Shown here: one piece after another, positions 42,601 through 50,277 of the stretch
How the letters are laid out: each line of letters starts with the position of its first letter
How positions within the stretch are numbered: position 1 is the first letter of the stretch
NCBI GenBank assembly: GCA_964519955.1
Contig: CAZFLM010000011.1
Location: 1 to 64,000, forward strand
Direction of reading: 5' to 3'
Source of the DNA: CAZFLM01 sp964519955
Lineage (GTDB): Bacteria; Armatimonadota; Chthonomonadetes; Chthonomonadales; CAJBBX01
DNA: 64,000 nucleotides
Notes under the pieces: generated by a model
The model's database searches: none
What the model saw: the letters and a program-made list of their open reading frames with translations, nothing else
Told to the model about the DNA's origin: nothing
Program-made: the position numbers and the translations under genes

Positions 42601-43231
42601 CGATCGCTCGGGCAACGGGCTGCACGGGGCGCAGGGCGGGGCGTCGCGGGCGACCGGCGCGTTCGGGCGGGCGCTGTACCTGCCGGATGGCGGCGGGCCG
42701 GCCTCGTTCGGCGATAGCCCGCTGCTGCAGTTCGGCAAGGGCAGCTTCAGCATCGAGTGTTGGGTCATGCCGGAGAAGCTCGACATCGCGTCGGAGAACA
42801 AGCGCCGGCGCGTGCTGGCGAAGGACGGCTACCCGGCGACCTACTGGAACGTGGACATCTGGAGCGACGGGCGCGTGATGATGGAGATGGCCGACAACGC
42901 GCGCGGCGACGGTACCACTACCTCGGGTGGGAAGATCGCGGCGAAGTGCTGGACGCACCTGGTGGTGAGCGTCGACCGCGAGGCGCGCTCCGTGTCGTAC
43001 TACTTCGACGGCCGCCTCGACACGCGCCGCGACCTGCCGGCGACGTTCTCGGACCGCCTGGACGTGGCAGGCGCCTCGATGACCACGGGCGCGTGGCAAC
43101 CGTTCGTCGGCCTGCTCTCCGACTTGCGCATCTATCGCCGGGCCCTGACCGCCGAGGACGCCGCGGCGCACTACCAGGCCGGCAAGGCCCGCCACACGTC
43201 GGCTGCGTTCGCGGCGGAGCCGGACGAGTAG
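39617..43231 (+). CDS. Secreted right-handed beta-helix protein with C-terminal LamG-like domain
   Basis: 1204 residues. Signal peptide, then the DUF1565-like start of parallel beta-helix proteins (ATFYVSHSGRDTWSG, TLERARDAARAAKGGG, VRGGTYRLSRTF). Many short PbH1-type turns follow (residues about 290-620: CEVVGCTVAQVGGVGINVGF, NRVSHNAIHDVPRDGIFVNG). A middle beta domain precedes a LamG/concanavalin-like fold from about residue 985 (SFSIECWVMPEKL, SVSYYFDGRLDTRRD). Such proteins are polysaccharide lyases or glycan-binding depolymerases. ATG 39617 has GGGGG just upstream. Confidence 0.82.
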   Translation: MHMHHASVLAGLVAVLASSPDARAPATFYVSHSGRDTWSGRLAAPNAARSDGPFATLERARDAARAAKGGGITVTVRGGTYRLSRTFALTEEDSGTAASPVTWRAAPGEVVTLTGAAPVRGWRRGAGGVWTADLKRQGLGDFRFRELFWQGERQTLARFPNLDPKHPVTGGMLYVDEPGQPQRTSFRYAEGAVPFGKWKSWPQAEVVMWPYNCWDHNIVRIADVDTEARQITLRYPVAGKIEVGNRYFVQNVRAAMDAPGEWYSDWRTGQLSFIPPDGRAPRDGDVTVPMLENLVLLSGIPERSIEHVRFQGFHLAGARQDGIVLEGARDCEVVGCTVAQVGGVGINVGFLRNAAKGIGLPSRQGGRASLPRHSGDRALVFSYPCTGCRVVGSDIDSVGGDGIVLGGSGNVADNNTVSRTGIYDRVSAGVTVCGEENRVSHNAIHDVPRDGIFVNGGRNTAEYNDIRNSMLYTADNAAIALRQHDIKLAMQQKGNVLRFNRILDVVGYGSDPHCTHPGDGYASPFCSFGIYLDSFVSGTTVYGNVIARTGGADVFVQFGGGNIVENNIIVEGPAKRVQYDAIVFFGTFMFGEGNQAYRDTEPSNVFRHNVFAYRGPETLLYQVGHWDDPPDWNPRQAVFDDNLIWRGGLPIATNMHRRTICRSLAEWQAKGHDTRSVVADPGFVDAAHDDYRLRPGSPAYGIGFADINADLAKIGPYASADRATWPVRTLALKREAPVVFRFPRTGATIVDGFETTPPGSPPVGMQVSVTPPSVLSTTEAAAHMGRRSLEFTKAPGVGKPWEPHLYCYPRLTEGKVRLSIDVLNRKDALADLYVEFRDWAKELLVGPTFRVDHDGIVYANGRMGAGGQEIGRVPLGEWFTVTMEFALGKARVDDLYTIRILAPGRPDQVATQPYPDKAFTSATWFGISSTGASQSTFYADNLIVGDPASPKGRKAPSAVSIVGPKRAVPATGSRPLAADALAGEWELDDPGYRIADRSGNGLHGAQGGASRATGAFGRALYLPDGGGPASFGDSPLLQFGKGSFSIECWVMPEKLDIASENKRRRVLAKDGYPATYWNVDIWSDGRVMMEMADNARGDGTTTSGGKIAAKCWTHLVVSVDREARSVSYYFDGRLDTRRDLPATFSDRLDVAGASMTTGAWQPFVGLLSDLRIYRRALTAEDAAAHYQAGKARHTSAAFAAEPDE

Positions 43232-43232
43232 G

Positions 43233-43267
43233 AACGTGAAGTGCAGATCCCTACGAGATGACGGCCA
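43233..43267 (+). repeat. REP-like repeat copy A
   Basis: AACGTGAAGTGCAGATCCCT continues ACGAGATGACGGCCA. It forms an inverted pair with copy B (43340-43375), enclosing about 70 bp with its own GGGACC/GGTCCC hairpin. Confidence 0.75.
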
Positions 43268-43339
43268 CATGAAGGTACTCGGGACCAGGGCCCGGGTCCC
43301 ACGCCTGACACCATCCGCTCAACGCGCGTCGCGCCGTTC

Positions 43340-43375
43340 TGGCCGTCATCCCGTTAGGGATCTGCATTTGACGTT
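43340..43375 (-). repeat. REP-like repeat copy B (inverted relative to A, C and D)
   Basis: On the minus strand AACGTCAAATGCAGATCCCT continues AACGGGATGACGGCCA. The core ATCCC-TAAC-GGGAT is a small hairpin. It ends 18 bp before the GIY-YIG start. Confidence 0.78.
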
Positions 43376-43393
43376 GCCGTAAGGAGTAAGGCC

Positions 43394-43699
43394 ATGCAGC
43401 CCAAGGCGTTCTACGTCTACATCATGAGCAGCCGTTCGCGCAACCTGTACGTCGGTGTCACGAGCGACTTGGTCGGCCGCGTCTGGCAGCACAAGACCAA
43501 GGCGCTTGGCGGCCACACGGCTCGCTTCAACATTGAGCGCCTGGTCTACTTCGAGGAGTTCGGCACGGCTGCCGAGGCGATCTGCCGCGAGAAGGAGCTG
43601 AAGGACTGGCGGCGGGAACGGAAGGTCGCGCTGATCGAGGCGGGCAACCCGGCGTGGGACGACCTGGCCGCGGGCTGGTACGATGCGATGGAGGCCTGA
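43394..43699 (+). CDS. GIY-YIG nuclease-domain protein (UPF0213-like, 101 aa)
   Basis: A single stand-alone GIY-YIG domain: FYVYIMSSRSRNLYVGVTSD supplies the GIY-YIG strands (VYI...YVG), GRVWQHK the catalytic Arg, AICREKELKDWRRERK the metal-binding Glu and NPAWDDLA the Asn/C-terminal end. Family length is about 90-100, so it is complete. The enzyme would nick or cleave DNA. It is bracketed by repeats B (18 bp upstream) and C (14 bp downstream), which suggests it acts on or is mobilised with them. Confidence 0.88.
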   Translation: MQPKAFYVYIMSSRSRNLYVGVTSDLVGRVWQHKTKALGGHTARFNIERLVYFEEFGTAAEAICREKELKDWRRERKVALIEAGNPAWDDLAAGWYDAMEA

Positions 43700-43713
43700 A
43701 CGCGCCAAGGCCG

Positions 43714-43749
43714 AACGTCAAGTGCAGGTCCCTAACGGGATGACGGCCA
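43714..43749 (+). repeat. REP-like repeat copy C
   Basis: AACGTCAAGTGCAGGTCCCT continues AACGGGATGACGGCCA. It starts 14 bp after the GIY-YIG stop codon and is in direct orientation with A and D. Confidence 0.78.
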
Positions 43750-43787
43750 GTTCCACCACGAGGACAGCAGATGCGGGAACACACGCC

Positions 43788-44339
43788 ATGAAGTCGAGAC
43801 GCAGGTGGCTGATCGCGACCGGGGTCGTGGCGCTCCTCGTTGCGGGCCTCGCCTGCCTGTGCCGCCCGCGGGCGCAGGAGTACCGGTGGTACGTCTCGCC
43901 GCCACTGGATGCCGCCGGGCATCGGGTGAAGGTGCTGGTGCCGGTGGGGTGGGCGATGGACCGAGGCGCGATGCACCTGCCGATGGCTGCCGGCGGGGAT
44001 GGGCGGTTCGCGGTCACCTTCTCTCGCCGGTCATGGTCCCCGATGTGTAGGCTGCGCGCTCGATTGGGCCGCTCGGCAGCCGACGGGCCCTACGTGTACA
44101 TCGGCGCCACCCGTCGCTCGCCCACATCATCGGCTGCCACAGGTGCGGCGAGCGGGCGCGAGATGGTCCGGCGGAACATGTCCGGCGATCTGGAAGCCGT
44201 CCGCGTCATCAAGGTCGGAGATCCGCCGATGTACGTGTGGGCCGAGGTCGTCGCTGGTGATGGGCCGACGTTCCGCGCGGTGCACTCCGCCATCTGCAAC
44301 AGCCTCCGCATCGAGCCGTCTGGAGATACGAAGCCATGA
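43788..44339 (+). CDS. Small membrane-anchored protein, YRWYVSPPLDAAG family copy 2
   Basis: 183 residues. Anchor (WLIATGVVALLVAGLACLC), then RPRAQEYRWYVSPPLDAAGH and VKVLVPVGW as in copies 1 and 3. The middle (about residues 58-150) is unrelated to theirs, and the end is VHSAICNSLRIE. ATG 43788 has no strong Shine-Dalgarno. It overlaps copy 3 by 4 bp (ATGA), so copies 2 and 3 are a coupled pair. REP-like copy C lies 38 bp upstream. The function is unknown. Confidence 0.72.
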   Translation: MKSRRRWLIATGVVALLVAGLACLCRPRAQEYRWYVSPPLDAAGHRVKVLVPVGWAMDRGAMHLPMAAGGDGRFAVTFSRRSWSPMCRLRARLGRSAADGPYVYIGATRRSPTSSAATGAASGREMVRRNMSGDLEAVRVIKVGDPPMYVWAEVVAGDGPTFRAVHSAICNSLRIEPSGDTKP

Positions 44340-44863
44340 AGCCGGGACGCAGGTGGCTGATCGCAATCGGGGCTGTCGTACTCGCGTCCACAGGCCTCGC
44401 CTGCCTGTGCCGCCCGCGCCCGCAGGAGTACCGGTGGTACGTCTCGCCGCCCCTGGACGCCGCCGGGCGCCGGGCGAAGGTGCTGGTGCCGGTGGGGTGG
44501 ACGATGGACGTCACCAGATCTGGTCCAGACATGCTCGATCCAAACGCCTCGCGCATCACATATGCCGATGATCCCCCGCCCAGGCTGGTCCGCTGGGTGC
44601 GGCGGCTCACACGAGAACCCGGCATTGAGCGCGGGGAACTGTCATTGCACATCGCGCGCGGCCGTGCGAGCCCTCCTGCGTCCCCTGGGGGCGTCGCGCA
44701 GGGCTTGGCGGCGGTTCGCGAGACCGATCTGGGTTGCCACGCTAGCCGAACCGTGGGTGTCGCTGGATCCTCCCTCTCAGCGGTACTGCGGCTCGATGTG
44801 CCGGACCGGCTCACCTTCGACCGCATCCACTCCACTATCACGCGCAGCCTGCGCATCGAGTAG
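44336..44863 (+). CDS. Small membrane-anchored protein, YRWYVSPPLDAAG family copy 3
   Basis: 175 residues. MKPGRRWLIAIGAVVLASTG starts the anchor, followed by the shared LCRPRPQEYRWYVSPPLDAA block and KVLVPVGW, then a private middle part and the end FDRIHSTITRSLRIE. The 4-bp overlap with copy 2 indicates translational coupling. The shared ends and unrelated middle suggest repeated exchange of the central part. Confidence 0.72.
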   Translation: MKPGRRWLIAIGAVVLASTGLACLCRPRPQEYRWYVSPPLDAAGRRAKVLVPVGWTMDVTRSGPDMLDPNASRITYADDPPPRLVRWVRRLTREPGIERGELSLHIARGRASPPASPGGVAQGLAAVRETDLGCHASRTVGVAGSSLSAVLRLDVPDRLTFDRIHSTITRSLRIE

Positions 44864-44900
44864 TGCCCCTACTGCCCGGCCGCGTGGTAGAGTATCGGCC

Positions 44901-46046
44901 ATGAACACACCACAGGATGTCTGGATCCTAGCCGGTCAGTCGAACATGGAGGGCTGTGGCCTGCTCGTCGAGGCGCTGCCCACGGACGAGCGGGTCTGGA
45001 GCTTCACGAGCGCGGGCAACTGGGAGGTGGCGGAGGAGCCTCTGCACCGCTTCTGGGAGAGCTTCACGCCGGTCCACCCGAACTTCCTGCGCGAGGCGTT
45101 CCCCGATCTCGCCGGGCGCTCGAACGAGGAGTTGGCGCGCGAGGACCTGGCGACGCGGCCGCACGGCGCCGGCCTGGGCCTGCCGTTCGGCGTGGCGATG
45201 GCGGAGGTCACCGGGAAGCCGGTCGGGCTGCTCCCCTGCGCCCATGGCGGCACGTCGCTGGGGCAGTGGAGCCAGGACCTGGCGCATCTTGGCGGCGCGA
45301 GCCTCTACGGCGGCATGCTGGAGCGGGTGCGACGCGCGGGCGGCACTCCCTGCGGGCTGCTGTGGTACCAGGGCGAGTCGGACTGCAACCCGGCGGATGC
45401 GCGCACCTACGCGGAGCGCTTCGACGCCTGGATCGCGGCGGCGCGGCGCGACATCGGCCAGCCGGACCTGCCGGTGGTCGTGGTGCAGCTCGGGCGATGG
45501 ATCGTCGAGGTGGACGAGGCGACGAACGAGGCGTGGGACATCGTGCGCGAGGCGCTCCTGCAGCTCCCGCAGCGCGTGGCGAACACGGCCGTCGTCAGCG
45601 CGATCGACCTGCCGCTGGCCGATGGCATCCACGTGAGCACGCTGGGGCACACGCGTCTCGCTCAGCGGATGGCGAAGGCGTTCCTCCATCTGGCGGGAGC
45701 CCCCGGCGGCGTGCCCACGCCTGCGGTGAAGGCGGTGGAACTCGGGCGCGCAACGAACGGGCTTGGCGTGGTGACGCTGCGCTGCGAGAACGTGAACGGC
45801 GGGTGGCGCTTCGGGCAGCCGATGTACGGGTTCGAGGTACGGTGTGCGGGCGCGAAGATGGGCATCGTCGGCGCGGAGCCCACCGGTCCTATCGGCTCGG
45901 ACATCCGCCTGACCCTGGAGGGCGCGGCCACGGAGCCTGTGACGGTGGGCTACAGCCTGGGCGTCGCGCCGTTCGCCACGGTGGTGGACAACGCGGACAT
46001 GCCGCTGCCGGCGTTCCGGCCGATCACGGCAACGGCAAGGGCGTAG
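44901..46046 (+). CDS. Sialate O-acetylesterase-like SGNH hydrolase
   Basis: 381 residues. VWILAGQSNMEGCG holds the catalytic Ser block of the SASA/SGNH family, CAHGGTSLGQWSQ is a substrate-binding block, LLWYQGESDCN is the typical third block, and DGIHVSTLGHTRLAQRM carries the catalytic Asp/His. These enzymes remove acetyl groups from sialic acids or plant-type glycans. No signal peptide is seen, so it may act inside the cell on imported sugars. A C-terminal beta domain of about 120 residues is present. Confidence 0.88.
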   Translation: MNTPQDVWILAGQSNMEGCGLLVEALPTDERVWSFTSAGNWEVAEEPLHRFWESFTPVHPNFLREAFPDLAGRSNEELAREDLATRPHGAGLGLPFGVAMAEVTGKPVGLLPCAHGGTSLGQWSQDLAHLGGASLYGGMLERVRRAGGTPCGLLWYQGESDCNPADARTYAERFDAWIAAARRDIGQPDLPVVVVQLGRWIVEVDEATNEAWDIVREALLQLPQRVANTAVVSAIDLPLADGIHVSTLGHTRLAQRMAKAFLHLAGAPGGVPTPAVKAVELGRATNGLGVVTLRCENVNGGWRFGQPMYGFEVRCAGAKMGIVGAEPTGPIGSDIRLTLEGAATEPVTVGYSLGVAPFATVVDNADMPLPAFRPITATARA

Positions 46047-46047
46047 C

Positions 46048-46081
46048 GAATCCACCGATGAACACCGATGCACGGCGATGA
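46048..46081 (+). repeat. CCACCGATG-type intergenic repeat, copy 2
   Basis: GAATCCACCGATGAACACCG continues ATGCACGGCGATGA; nearly identical to copy 1 at 38961-38994. Confidence 0.6.
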
Positions 46082-46248
46082 CGACTGGATGAGATGGAGC
46101 CGCGGATGGCCGCCAACAGCCCCGGGGCTGACGTAGAGGGCAGGGAGACCGCGACCGGGGACTGGCGGTGCTGGCACCTGGTCCGGTTGCTCTGCCCTCC
46201 GTGGACTGCACAGGCGTTACGTCCCGCGGCGCGATCGCCGATCCGCTC

Positions 46249-46277
46249 TTGACGGGCACCGCATCCAATGGTACTGT
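46249..46277 (+). promoter_or_regulatory. Candidate promoter of the frameshifted secreted-protein gene
   Basis: TTGACG (46249-46254), a 17-nt spacer and a weak TACTGT (46272-46277), about 48 bp before ATG 46325. Confidence 0.4.
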
Positions 46278-46324
46278 CGAGGCAGGAACCGCCGCGCGCT
46301 CTACAACGCATGAGGGAGGCCACG

Positions 46325-47876
46325 ATGCGCCATCTGCTTGCGTCTGGCATGCTTCGCTCCTTGCTCGCCGGATCTTCCGCCTACCATGACGTTCCCCGCG
46401 CCGTCGCCCGGCTGCACCTCCGGCTCATCCACTTCGCTGCTCTGCTGGTCGTGCTCGCATCCGTGCCTGGCAGGAGCGCGGCAGGCATCTCGGACGACCC
46501 GCCAAGCACCAAGCTCACGCTGCGTGTGACGAGGATCACCCTCCGTGTCTTCTGCGCGAAGCTGACGGAGGCCAGCAGCGTGACGCACCGCCCATCGGCT
46601 GAGGTGGCGGATCTACACGTGTCGCTGTCGGTCCGCGACCTGCCCCTCGCGGTCCTACGCGGCCGCGTGGCGGAGGTGATGAACCTGACCTGGGAGGAGC
46701 GAGGCGGCGACGGGCCAGCTTGCCAAGGCGGACGATCGAGTCCAGTACACGCTGAGCCAGCCCGATAGCCGCGAAGCCCTCGCCCTGATGGCGAGCCTGT
46801 CCCCGGCGCAGCTCGATCGGATCTACGATGCGGGTCGTCTCGACCTGGGGAGCGGCGACCGATATCCCGAACTGGCGGCACATGCCTCGGCGTACGTGAA
46901 GGCGGCGACGGCGGCGTGCATCCACCACGATGCGCAGGGGTTCCGTGTCACCTCCATCGGCATTGGGCGATCGCACGAGGGGCCCGGCAGCTTCTTGTCT
47001 GCCGGGTTCACCTACGAAGGAGATGCGCTCGTCGGGTGCCAGTCCACCGTGCTTGAGGTCGGCCCGCCCCCGGACTACCGCGACTGGTGGGACACCGACG
47101 ACATGCGCGCTTCGCGTTCGCGAGCCGATCCCACCGTGGAGGCGGCCAAGCCTATCGAGGGCAAGTCGTTCGACGATCTGCTGGACAAGGCATCGGCCGT
47201 GCTTGGGTTCAGCTACGTCGCCGAGTCCTATCGCGACTCGTCTCCCGGGGGCCACACGTTCTACCCGGTGCGCGGCCGCCGGATCTCGGCGTCTCTGAAC
47301 CGCCTGGTGAGCGGCCCGCGGACCTGGTGGCGCTCGGGCTCCACCTATCTGGTACAGCACACGCGCTGGTGGGAGGACCGCCAGGCCGAGATCCCCGATG
47401 AGGTATGGGAGAAGGTGAAGGGACGGGTGAAGTCCGGCCTGCGGTCGTTGGAGGATTGGTCCGAGCTTGCCGTGTTGACCGACAAGCAGTGGCGCTGGCT
47501 GCAGAGCCTGCGCGAAATGGGCACCGAGAAGGAGTGGTTGCCCGAGCTGGCGCTGTATCGTTCCCTGTCAGCCAGCGACAGGCTGGCGGCATTCGGCAGC
47601 GGCCTGTGGGCCGGCCCCGCAAACCCGAACGCGAGGAGCGCCGTCCTGGCGTGGGCTCGCAAGCGTCTGGCAGCCGAAGACGCCAGCCCGGGTGGCTTCG
47701 CGGATGTGTGCATCCAGTTGCGTGTCAGCGGCGCCACGACCGACTTCGCCGGGCTCGGATCGATGCCCGATGGTTCGCGACCGGCAGTGGTTCGGCGCTC
47801 TCTGCCGCTCCTGCCCAGGTCTGCGCTCCCGCCGGACTCGGTGCCGAAGCCGAAGGCCAGCGGGCCCGGGATCTGA
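46325..47876 (+). pseudogene. Secreted protein of unknown family, split by a frameshift near 46715
   Basis: Frame 1 (46325-46768) starts after GGGAGG and has a membrane or signal segment (HFAALLVVLASVPGRSAAG), then LHVSLSVRDLPLAVLRGRVA and EVMNLTWEERGGDG, which looks like an STN/secretin-type short domain. After about 46711-46718 the natural continuation is in another frame (QLAKADDRVQYTLSQPDSRE), which runs to 47876 with SLSPAQLDRIYDAGRLD and FADVCIQLRVSG. Removing one base would give one protein of about 517 residues. Either a real inactivating shift or a sequencing error. The distal ORF starts at 46788 if read alone. Confidence 0.6.
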
Positions 47877-47893
47877 TGGCAGCGGTGTAATGC

Positions 47894-47975
47894 GACCACC
47901 GATGGGCACAGATGAACACCGATAACGGCGGGATGGAACCGCGGATCTACGCGGATGGACGCAGATAACGGCGGC
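47894..47975 (+). repeat. CCACCGATG-type intergenic repeat, copy 3 (degenerate, longer)
   Basis: GACCACCGATGGGCACAGAT continues GAACACCGATAACGGCG, then a second block GCGGATCTACGCGGATGGAC. It fills most of the gap before the convergent GH99-like gene. Confidence 0.5.
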
Positions 47976-48049
47976 GAGTACGGGGTGCGGCAGGCCTTCC
48001 ACCCCGCACACGCCACCGTTCGACCTTCGACCTTCGACTTTCGACCACC

Positions 48050-49726
48050 CTACGGCCCCTTCCCAAACACGTCGCGCAGCGCCTCCAGGTAGCTGGTGCC
48101 CCACTGGGTGCTGGGCTCGACGTAGCTGCCCTCCAGCCACTCGTTGAACGCCTCGATGGTGACGAACTTGCGGAGGCCGCGCTTCTCGATGAGGGTCTTG
48201 GCGCGCTTCAGCATGTCGCGGTACTCGTCCGGGTTGTGGTCGCGGATGATGTAGCTCGACGGGCGGAAGGTCGGCTCCCAGTTCTGCATGGGGCATGTGG
48301 GCACCAGGTAGTCGCGGCCAAACTCCTTCGCCAGGCGCTCCCAGGTCGCCTCGTGGCCGGGGATGGTCTGTGTCGCGAAGTCCTCCAGCCGGTCCTCGAT
48401 GATGCGGTCGCCGAGCTTGCGGTACTCCGCGGTCGAGCCGCCGGATAGCAGGATGTTGTAGCCCATCGCCCCGTCGATGCCCAGCTTCGTCATCTCCTCC
48501 CGGCTGCCCACCCCGTTCACCGCGCACACATAGACGCCCGGCAGGCCGCGCTGCTTCGCGTAGGCGCGCAGGTGGTCGAGCGCGGCGCGCGCCTTCTCCT
48601 TGCCGCCCGCCCCCTGGATGAGGTCGCTGACGGACCAGAGCGAGAGGAACGGCTTCCCGTCGAGGCGGTAGTAGTTCGGCTGCAGCATGAACTGGTCGAC
48701 GATGTACTCCGCCAGTCCCGGGGCCATCGCGTTACCGGGCGCGTGGTTGGTCCACATCACCGCGAAGGGCATCGTATCGGCGAAGCGGTTGGTCTTCACC
48801 GGCGGGTCGCCGAGCTTCTCCTTGTCGAGGAAGCCGATCTCCAGCGCGCGGTTGCCGAAGAAGGTGGGGTCGAACGCGCCGTCCGCCTTCACGTGGGGGT
48901 ACCAGTCCCACACCATCAGGTTCACCGCGTGCTCGCGCATCCAGTGCACGTGCCAGTCGACTGCGTTGCGGTTGCTGGAGCGGTAGAAGCGGATACCGCT
49001 ATACTCCATCGCCGGGTCGCTGGAGTCGTAGAGCACGGGGATGCGCCAGGGCGCGCGCTCGGCGATCTGCTGCCACCCGTCCCAGGTGTACTCCGGCTCC
49101 CAGGCCGCGAAGTACCACATCGCGACCGTGTAGTCGCTGGCGACGGGCTTGGTGACCGGCGGCTTCTCCTTCGCCACGTCGATGCGCTTCGGCGAGACCG
49201 GCAGGCGGTACTCGCGACGCCAGACGGTCGGCAGCGCGTCCGGCCCGCGCACCACGCGCAGCGACGCGATGCGGTAGACGCCCGAGCTGCCCTCCGGCAG
49301 GTCGAACCGCAGGGCCTTGATGTGCTTGTCGGTCGCCCAGAACGTGCGCGCCGTGATGGTGTGGAAGCCCGCGCCGGCCATCGTTGTGGCGGTTCGGCAC
49401 CTCTCGCCGGAGAAGCCGCCGTAGGGGCCGCTGGTGTCGACACGCCAGAACCACTGGACCTCGCCGATGCGCGACGCCGCGATGGTCACCTCCAGCACGT
49501 CGCCCGTGCGCGGCTCGATGTCCAGATCCGGGCTGATGAGGACCGGATCGACGCCGTTCGTGGTGACGACGATGCCGTTCTTCGCCGCGGTCACCTTGGC
49601 GGTGCCATTCGGTTTCCACCCCTGCAGCCCCTTGGCGAAGTCGACGGCGTAGGCTACCTCTGGTGCTTCGGCGAACGCGGGCAGAGTGGCGATCACGGCG
49701 ATCAGGGCGAGCAGGGCAGCGCGCAT
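48050..49726 (-). CDS. Secreted GH99-like/WbsX-type protein
   Basis: 558 residues. Signal peptide (LLALIAVIATLPAFAEAPE), an N-terminal beta-sandwich-like region (residues about 25-180) and a GH99-like TIM barrel: YTVAMWYFAAWEPEYTWDGW, MREHAVNLMVWDWYPHVKAD, MWTNHAPGNAM and FVTIEAFNEWLEGSYVEPS. The EAFNEWLEGS end is the usual signature of the WbsX/GH99-like group. These proteins are thought to act on mannose-containing or capsular glycans; the exact target is unknown. ATG 49726 has GGGAG upstream. Confidence 0.85.
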   Translation of the reverse strand: MRAALLALIAVIATLPAFAEAPEVAYAVDFAKGLQGWKPNGTAKVTAAKNGIVVTTNGVDPVLISPDLDIEPRTGDVLEVTIAASRIGEVQWFWRVDTSGPYGGFSGERCRTATTMAGAGFHTITARTFWATDKHIKALRFDLPEGSSGVYRIASLRVVRGPDALPTVWRREYRLPVSPKRIDVAKEKPPVTKPVASDYTVAMWYFAAWEPEYTWDGWQQIAERAPWRIPVLYDSSDPAMEYSGIRFYRSSNRNAVDWHVHWMREHAVNLMVWDWYPHVKADGAFDPTFFGNRALEIGFLDKEKLGDPPVKTNRFADTMPFAVMWTNHAPGNAMAPGLAEYIVDQFMLQPNYYRLDGKPFLSLWSVSDLIQGAGGKEKARAALDHLRAYAKQRGLPGVYVCAVNGVGSREEMTKLGIDGAMGYNILLSGGSTAEYRKLGDRIIEDRLEDFATQTIPGHEATWERLAKEFGRDYLVPTCPMQNWEPTFRPSSYIIRDHNPDEYRDMLKRAKTLIEKRGLRKFVTIEAFNEWLEGSYVEPSTQWGTSYLEALRDVFGKGP

Positions 49727-49877
49727 GGCAGGTCTCCCGGGCGTGACGACGATGGTGCGCTCAGGTTCGGCGTGATGGGGGCGGATGTCCTGCTGTGGAG
49801 CGCCGCGGATGTGGCAGGTGTGGTATGTTGCTAGAGTGGGTGTCTGAGCCTGCTCGTACTGATTGCGGAGGTGCCGA

Positions 49878-50051
49878 ATGAGCGAGCATCCGCCAACCGA
49901 TCCTGGGGCTGAGGCCGATCCCGAACTCGGCACGATCGTTGTCTACGGCGACCTCGACTTCCTCATCGGGGTTTGGTCGGACGAGGAAGCTGAGCAGTTC
50001 GAGGCGAGCTTGCACGAGCAGCGGCGGATCGACTCGGGCGACTGGCGATGA
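49878..50051 (+). CDS. Small acidic antitoxin-like protein (57 aa)
   Basis: 57 residues: SEHPPTDPGAEADPELGTIV, VYGDLDFLIGVWSDEEAEQF and EASLHEQRRIDSGDWR. The acidic helical C-terminal half is typical of the short antitoxins that precede PIN-domain toxins, but I do not recognise a named family. The stop overlaps a downstream ATG (50048) by 4 bp, the expected toxin start, yet the next ORF is broken. It is therefore probably an orphan antitoxin. Confidence 0.65.
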   Translation: MSEHPPTDPGAEADPELGTIVVYGDLDFLIGVWSDEEAEQFEASLHEQRRIDSGDWR

Positions 50052-50161
50052 CGGATTCGCCGTTCCGAGGAAGGTCGACCGGCATCGCCCGGGCGCATGC
50101 CATATGGCGACGCCAAGGTGGGTGCATGGCCAACGTCAAGTGCGGATCCCTGACGGGATGA
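50048..50161 (+). pseudogene. Truncated toxin gene ending inside REP-like repeat D
   Basis: ATG 50048 overlaps the antitoxin stop and encodes only 37 residues (MTDSPFRGRSTGIARAHAIW...), ending within repeat D (50132-50166). The start MTDSP resembles toxin N-termini in similar pairs, but no toxin domain remains. A deletion linked to the repeat is a plausible cause. Confidence 0.4.
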
Positions 50162-50166
50162 CGGCA
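50132..50166 (+). repeat. REP-like repeat copy D
   Basis: AACGTCAAGTGCGGATCCCT continues GACGGGATGACGGCA; about 90% identical to copies A-C at 43.2-43.7 kb. Confidence 0.75.
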
Positions 50167-50223
50167 GGGGCGACGGCGGTCCGCGGGTGATGGCCAGGCG
50201 GTCTGGGTACCTCGAACGTGGTA

Positions 50224-50263
50224 CAGCGCCGCGCCCCCCGGTACAAGCGGAGGCGCGGCGCTG
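50224..50263 (-). terminator. 12-bp hairpin after the MtaB-like gene
   Basis: CAGCGCCGCGCC (50224-50235) and GGCGCGGCGCTG (50252-50263) are perfectly complementary with a 16-nt loop. It begins 14 nt after the MtaB-like stop. There is no U tract, so termination may be Rho-assisted or the hairpin may protect the 3' end. Confidence 0.55.
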
Positions 50264-50277
50264 CGGTCTTGCTGGGC

